From Rallus limicola (taxonomy: Eukaryota > Chordata > Aves > Gruiformes > Rallidae), in the NCBI GenBank assembly GCA_022605955.1, contig JAKCOZ010000015.1:5461287-5525286 (forward strand): 64,000 bases of DNA, written 5' to 3'. The translations under genes and the position numbers were made by a program. Shown one piece after another: positions 59,983 through 64,000 of the stretch. Under the pieces are notes generated by a model. That model was not told the DNA's origin, ran no database searches, and saw only the letters and a list, made by a program, of their open reading frames with translations. Within the stretch, counting starts at the first letter, position 1; every line of letters starts with the position of its first letter.

Positions 59983-60611
59983 CTGCAATAAGAAGAAAAA
60001 ACCATAGAAACATTAAAATGTGATAAAAAGCAGCATGTGTGTATATGAAGGCACATGTAAATTGCACTGGATTGCCAGCATGAAAAAGGGGACTTGGCGA
60101 CTGCAGATGTATAGCTTAAAAACTGTAGGAGGAAAGAGAAGAAATGGTTTTGTTTCTCTGTGCTGAGTTCTGTTGGAGCAGCTGGTGTGAGCTGTGTACC
60201 AGAGATGAAGTGGTATCATAGGTAAAACTGCTGCTGTCTGCCACGGTAATTTTTCTGATATTTGCCAGTGAGGCTGCTAGAAAAACCACTGCTGAGGAAC
60301 AATGCCTAACCAAAACCCCCAAAACCCAAGGAATTCTTTTCTATATTCTTTATTGATGTTTTTACTTTTACTCTTTCTAACCAAGCCTAGCCCCTGGGAT
60401 ATAAATTGCAACTTGAAAGACAATGAGACCATATTAGTCTTCATAAAGTCCATGTATTAGTCAGGAGAAAACAATTTATGAAACAGTCCATGGCACTATT
60501 GCAAAAGTTGTAAATGTGACTTCCATGGGTCCACTTGCCCCCACTTCTCTCCATTCCTTTTGTTATCTTCTGGGATGCAGCCCTACTCACAAGACCTGGG
60601 GCTGATTTACC

Positions 60612-60687
60612 TTTGGGTTTGGGTGGTTGTTTTGGGGGTGGTTTTTGGTTTGTTTGTTTGGGGCTTGTTGTTTGTGTGTCTGTTTTT
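60612..60687 (+). repeat. G/T-rich low-complexity tract
   Basis: GGGTTTGGGTGG followed by TTTTGGGGG and TTTGG/TTTG words, almost without A or C on the plus strand. Similar in texture to the tract at 31455-31560. Confidence 0.8.
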
Positions 60688-62743
60688 CCCCAACCTCCCT
60701 GCTGAGAAATCCTTTCTCTTTCCATCGTGCCCCCAGAGAATGGGCACAAAGTCTTGCTGGAGCAGCATGATTCACTACTACTGTAAACATCTCTGTCAGT
60801 CTTGCTTGAGAGACTGCACTGAAATGAAAATTAAATCTGTGCCCAATGGGCATAGACATGACTTTCAACACCTAAACTCTTTCAAAAGTGCATGCATTTC
60901 AATTCATTGGTGGGCTTTATGGGTGAGATGACAGGAAAATGAAGCTCATCCTTTGGAAGGTGGTGAGATTAAGGGTGGTGTTGAGTCTTAGTTTTCCCAT
61001 AAGCTTTTTTCCAAATCCCATGAAGCTGTATTCCTGGAAATTAGGAAAGACAAGTAGCTATATACAGTTTCTGACAAGGGCTAGTAGTATAACCTTTCTT
61101 TATGGAAAGAGTTGTAGCAAGGTAACTTGTTTCTGAAGCCAGTTCATGATAGACTGGGTCAGAAGTTGCACCCTTTGTAGAACCACTGACTTGTGGAGAG
61201 AGACTTGATAGAGATTGGCTGATGGATTTTTCAGGTTACTGGGATTGCCGTGTGTGAACAGATAAACATAGCTCCTTGTTGAAAAATCTGGCAAATGGGT
61301 GGGCAAGGAGATGCATTTGTGGATCCAGAGCAACAGGGTGTCCTTTGATGTGAATGTGGAAGAAAAGAAAAAGAGGAGGAAAACCCCCATACTTGATGCC
61401 ATCAAAGACCCAGCACAATTGTTTTAGTATTTGACAACATAATTAAGGAATAACAAATTGGGATTTTTAAAGGCTGAAGTAGAGGCAATTGCAAAACTTA
61501 AGACACGAGATTATTAAGGATCAGAGAATGTTCTGTCTTGCCTTCATGGAATTTCAATTAGTTTTGATAAAGTATGCAGTGGTAAAAAGCAAAAAAAGAA
61601 AAGGAGAAAGGAGGAGAAAAGTATGCCCTTCAAAATGCAATGTTATTGCAATCTATCTGAAATAAAAATGACAGAACGAAAATGCCCTGAAATCATCATA
61701 AACATTTTGGATATTGAGAGCAGAAGATGAACTTTAAAACACAGGGGTGTGTTTTGCACATGCATGCACATGAATACGCATGGGTGTTTGTGTGCCTGTT
61801 CAGATAACACATACTCTTATAGTAAGTACATCACCAGCCAAGGTGTAGTAAGACTTAAAACTTAAGAGAAGCTTCAGTTGTTTTCCATCTGGAGTCTCAT
61901 TTTGATCCTTGGATTTTGCTGTAGAAGTCTTGGCTGTTGTGATGGTGTTTCATGATTTCTATAAACTTTGTTTTTGTTAATTCTGTAGTGAAATTGGAGT
62001 AAAACGTAGGTATTTTTGTACTACAAATTTAAAAAGCACCATTGAGATATTTTTTCTTTCTTTGCATTCCCACATTGCTTACAAGATGCTCTCTCTTTTG
62101 AGAGATTTTCAAGGCTTTTGCAGTGGTGGTTCAATCCTTATCTGTTACAAGAAGTTGGAAACTGGTATGAATGATTCATTTTGAACAGCTATTTTGGTGG
62201 TGCGTGCATCAGCTTAGATACGACTTCACATGAAATGGATGGGAAAATGCTAGTTTATATACCTCCTCCACCGAGCTATTTAAATGAAAATCCATAAATT
62301 TGAACAGGAGACTGTCATTTGGATTTATTTGGAAAGAACATGCTTTAAAAATACAGTAGGGAGAAAACCAAGGAGCTCAGGAGTGGTGAATGGTGATCAG
62401 CTAACTATGAAAGGGAGGAAATTCTGTGGGCAGTATCAAAACTCACCCTTGGCTTTATGCCACAGATGTTTGCAGTGCCTGAAGATGAAATAGTCCAAAC
62501 CTGCTTAAATAAAACTAAAACTGAGCAAGGCAAAAGCTAAGATTTGCCCCTGTGCTCACACAGGAAAGCAACTGGTCTCCAAAGTGGTCCGTGGTTGGAT
62601 TTGGGTTCTTTTCTCCATCCTTCCAAAAGAGTAGAGAGGGAGAAGACAGGTTTTTGGTTAGAAGGCTGGAGGGAGTGAGGTTTCTGGGGAAAAAAAATAA
62701 TCAGAGAGGTTAACCTTCTAATCAGAGATGTTAGAATGCTTCC

Positions 62744-62757
62744 TTTTTTTTTTTTTT
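62744..62757 (+). repeat. Poly-T run (T14)
   Basis: An uninterrupted run of 14 T's between 'tgcttcc' and 'aattac'. No adjacent retroposon is recognised on the minus strand. Confidence 0.9.
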
Positions 62758-63217
62758 AATTACATTTTAGAAGTCTTTTGCATTGGTTGACAGTCATGGG
62801 TTTTTTATTGCTGTGAGTAGTGGCTTGAAGTTGCTGCTAGTTTGTTCTGTGGTGTGTAAAGTTCAACATTGAGGAAAAGAAAATTCTCTGATGATAATGT
62901 CACAGCTATTTTTGAAGTACAGAAATGAAATCCTAAAACTTTCATGATTTTTCCTCATATATAGTCAAAGTAAAGTCATATATTGAATCGAGTTTGCTGC
63001 ATCTTTGAATAGTGACTAAATTTAATGAAACTTGTGTTAATGCTGGATTTGGCTCCTCATTGATTACTGAGAAGTAATCAAAATTTCTCAGCACAGGAAG
63101 AAGTCAGGTTTAAAAATACAATTTTAATAGTCAGTTGATCTTTTTCAGTCAAAAATAATGTAGCTTGAAGGGTTTAGTTTTACCTCTCCAAACACTATCT
63201 TTCTTGTTTGTTTACAG

Positions 63218-63256
63218 GCTGCAGATATAATTCAGTCCAGGCAAAAATCCCAGTGA
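63218..63256 (+). other. Candidate 3'-terminal coding segment (unrecognised)
   Basis: A strong acceptor ('ttcttgtttgtttacag', AG at 63216-63217) is followed in phase 0 by 12 codons, AADIIQSRQKSQ, and a TGA at 63254-63256. An AATAAA occurs about 430 bases downstream, near 63690, and could serve as a poly-A signal. This is a plausible last exon with a very short coding part, but so few codons give little evidence and the protein is not recognised. Confidence 0.2.
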
Positions 63257-63783
63257 AGTAGATGAGGTGGTACACTTGCACAGTTTGACCAGTCAGTTAT
63301 GAATATTCACTTTTTTGTGAGCAGATGGTGGTTCCAAGTATGTGCAGAAATACTGTCATAAGTATTTCCTTTGGTACTTCTTGTGTTCTAGTTCTTTTCA
63401 CGGCTCCCCTTGCATCTGGGACATGTTTTTGGTAGGAAATATGGGTTCTGACAAAATATTTAAAGGTGAACAAAGAGAGTGCTCAGAGAAAGGAATAGCT
63501 TTGTTGTCTTCATAGTGTAAAAATGACTGAATGATGACAGGTAACATGCAGCATAAATGGGTGAAAGAAAGTTTGGATTTAGGGAAAATAAGTTCCTGTG
63601 TCTTTCCTGCACTCTTTCTTCTTACAATATTGGTGTATTACTGAATTACAAATACCAATTAAAAAAATGCTGGCTAGGTTATGGTAAAAATAAATTCTGC
63701 GTTATCAGTGGAACGGGATGTAAGAGAAAGGCACAAAGACATTTTAACCAGATTTCAGGTGTCATAGCCTGACTTCTTACAAT

Positions 63784-64000
63784 TCAGGTAGGGTTGCAGA
63801 TGTTCTGGTGAACCTCTGGGATTTCCTGAGGTTGGTCTTTAGCTTGACCTTTAAAATTCAGGGTGGACAAGTATTTGGGTTTGCTATGTGGAAAGCAGGA
63901 GTCAGTCTCAAGGAAGATCAGCTTTTGTTCCTCTGCATTACGGCCCAGCTGCAGGTCGTGGTTATCACCCACAGTAACCTGGGCAGCCCACACAGAAGTG
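63784..64000 (-). other. Open frame at window edge, possible partial minus-strand exon
   Basis: On the minus strand one frame is open from the window edge at 64000 down to a TGA at 63784-63786, about 71 codons with no in-frame ATG near the edge. The composition is protein-like, rich in charged and polar residues: VTVGDNHDLQLGRNAEEQK, IFLETDSCFPHSKPKYL and KDQPQEIPEVHQNICNPT. No family is recognised, and the length alone is within chance, so this is a partial candidate only. Confidence 0.25.

Larger units (their letters stand above)
59983..63217. other. Non-coding stretch, no gene recognised
   Basis: No gene or transposon is recognised. A G/T-rich tract (60612-60687) and a T14 run (62744-62757) are the only clear repeats. 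Open frames up to 123 codons, such as 60560-60931 plus, cross the G/T tract (a VVLGVVFGLFVWGLLFVCLFF-like hydrophobic reading, split across repeat codons) and are composition artefacts. Confidence 0.5.

Noticed and set aside
60560..60931. 123-codon plus frame with a hydrophobic segment
   Set aside because: The hydrophobic part is a translation of the G/T-rich low-complexity tract, not a membrane protein signature.
63975..63995. 'cctgggcagccc' as a reversed CR1 ORF2 end
   Set aside because: The flanking bases do not match CR1 on either side; a single 10-base word is not enough.
1..64000. CRISPR array, operon, endogenous retrovirus or rRNA cluster
   Set aside because: No regularly spaced repeats, no adjacent same-strand conserved genes, no LTR pair or primer-binding site, no retroviral protein motif and no rRNA-like sequence were recognised.

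Overview
The window reads as nuclear DNA of a bird. The diagnostic signal is five 3' ends of CR1-type LINEs, the dominant avian retrotransposon. They carry the typical tail ('ccttccaacc...attctatgattctgtg') and, in several copies, remnants of the C-terminal part of CR1 ORF2. Other traits fit a bird or another sauropsid: interspersed repeats are sparse (recognised CR1 covers about 2 kb, roughly 3 percent), the composition is A+T-rich and CpG-poor, and microsatellites are few and short. No operon, prokaryotic gene, CRISPR array, rRNA or confident tRNA is visible, and I recognise no complete protein-coding gene. Almost all open frames of 60-180 codons are at the level expected by chance. The window is best read as intergenic DNA or the inside of one or more long introns.

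Layout. 1-2000 is unique-looking A+T-rich DNA, followed by CR1 copy 1 (2001-2330). 2331-11456 is non-coding, with an A-rich tract near 5.4 kb, a CRE-like CpG motif at 4.35 kb and a TA/T microsatellite at 8.82 kb. CR1 copy 2 lies at 11457-11700. 11701-33926 is a 22-kb stretch without a recognised transposon. It holds homeodomain-motif-rich A+T patches near 17.2, 18.6 and 24.1 kb that resemble conserved non-coding elements, a 52-nt splice-bounded candidate exon at 15.62 kb, a 16-bp tandem duplication at 27.9 kb and a purine/pyrimidine inverted repeat at 29.54 kb. CR1 copy 3 is at 33927-34294, then TG, poly-C and TA/GA simple repeats (35.0, 35.8 and 42.4 kb) and a G-rich motif (41.15 kb). CR1 copy 4 (45317-45666) is followed by an exact 25-bp tandem duplication at 46.04 kb and a large CA/TA/TG palindromic microsatellite at 49.13 kb. 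CR1 copy 5 (50251-50900) is the longest. Beyond it, 52276-52420 and 55320-55480 are inverted copies of one unrecognised sequence (78 of 82 core bases identical by hand alignment). The last 5 kb holds weak exon candidates at 59.9, 63.2 and 63.8-64.0 kb.

No multi-gene system can be reconstructed. The strongest items beyond routine annotation are the 3.2-kb-spaced inverted repeat pair, the uniform strand of all five CR1 copies, and a short list of splice-site-bounded candidate exons. All of these are testable by alignment or RNA data.
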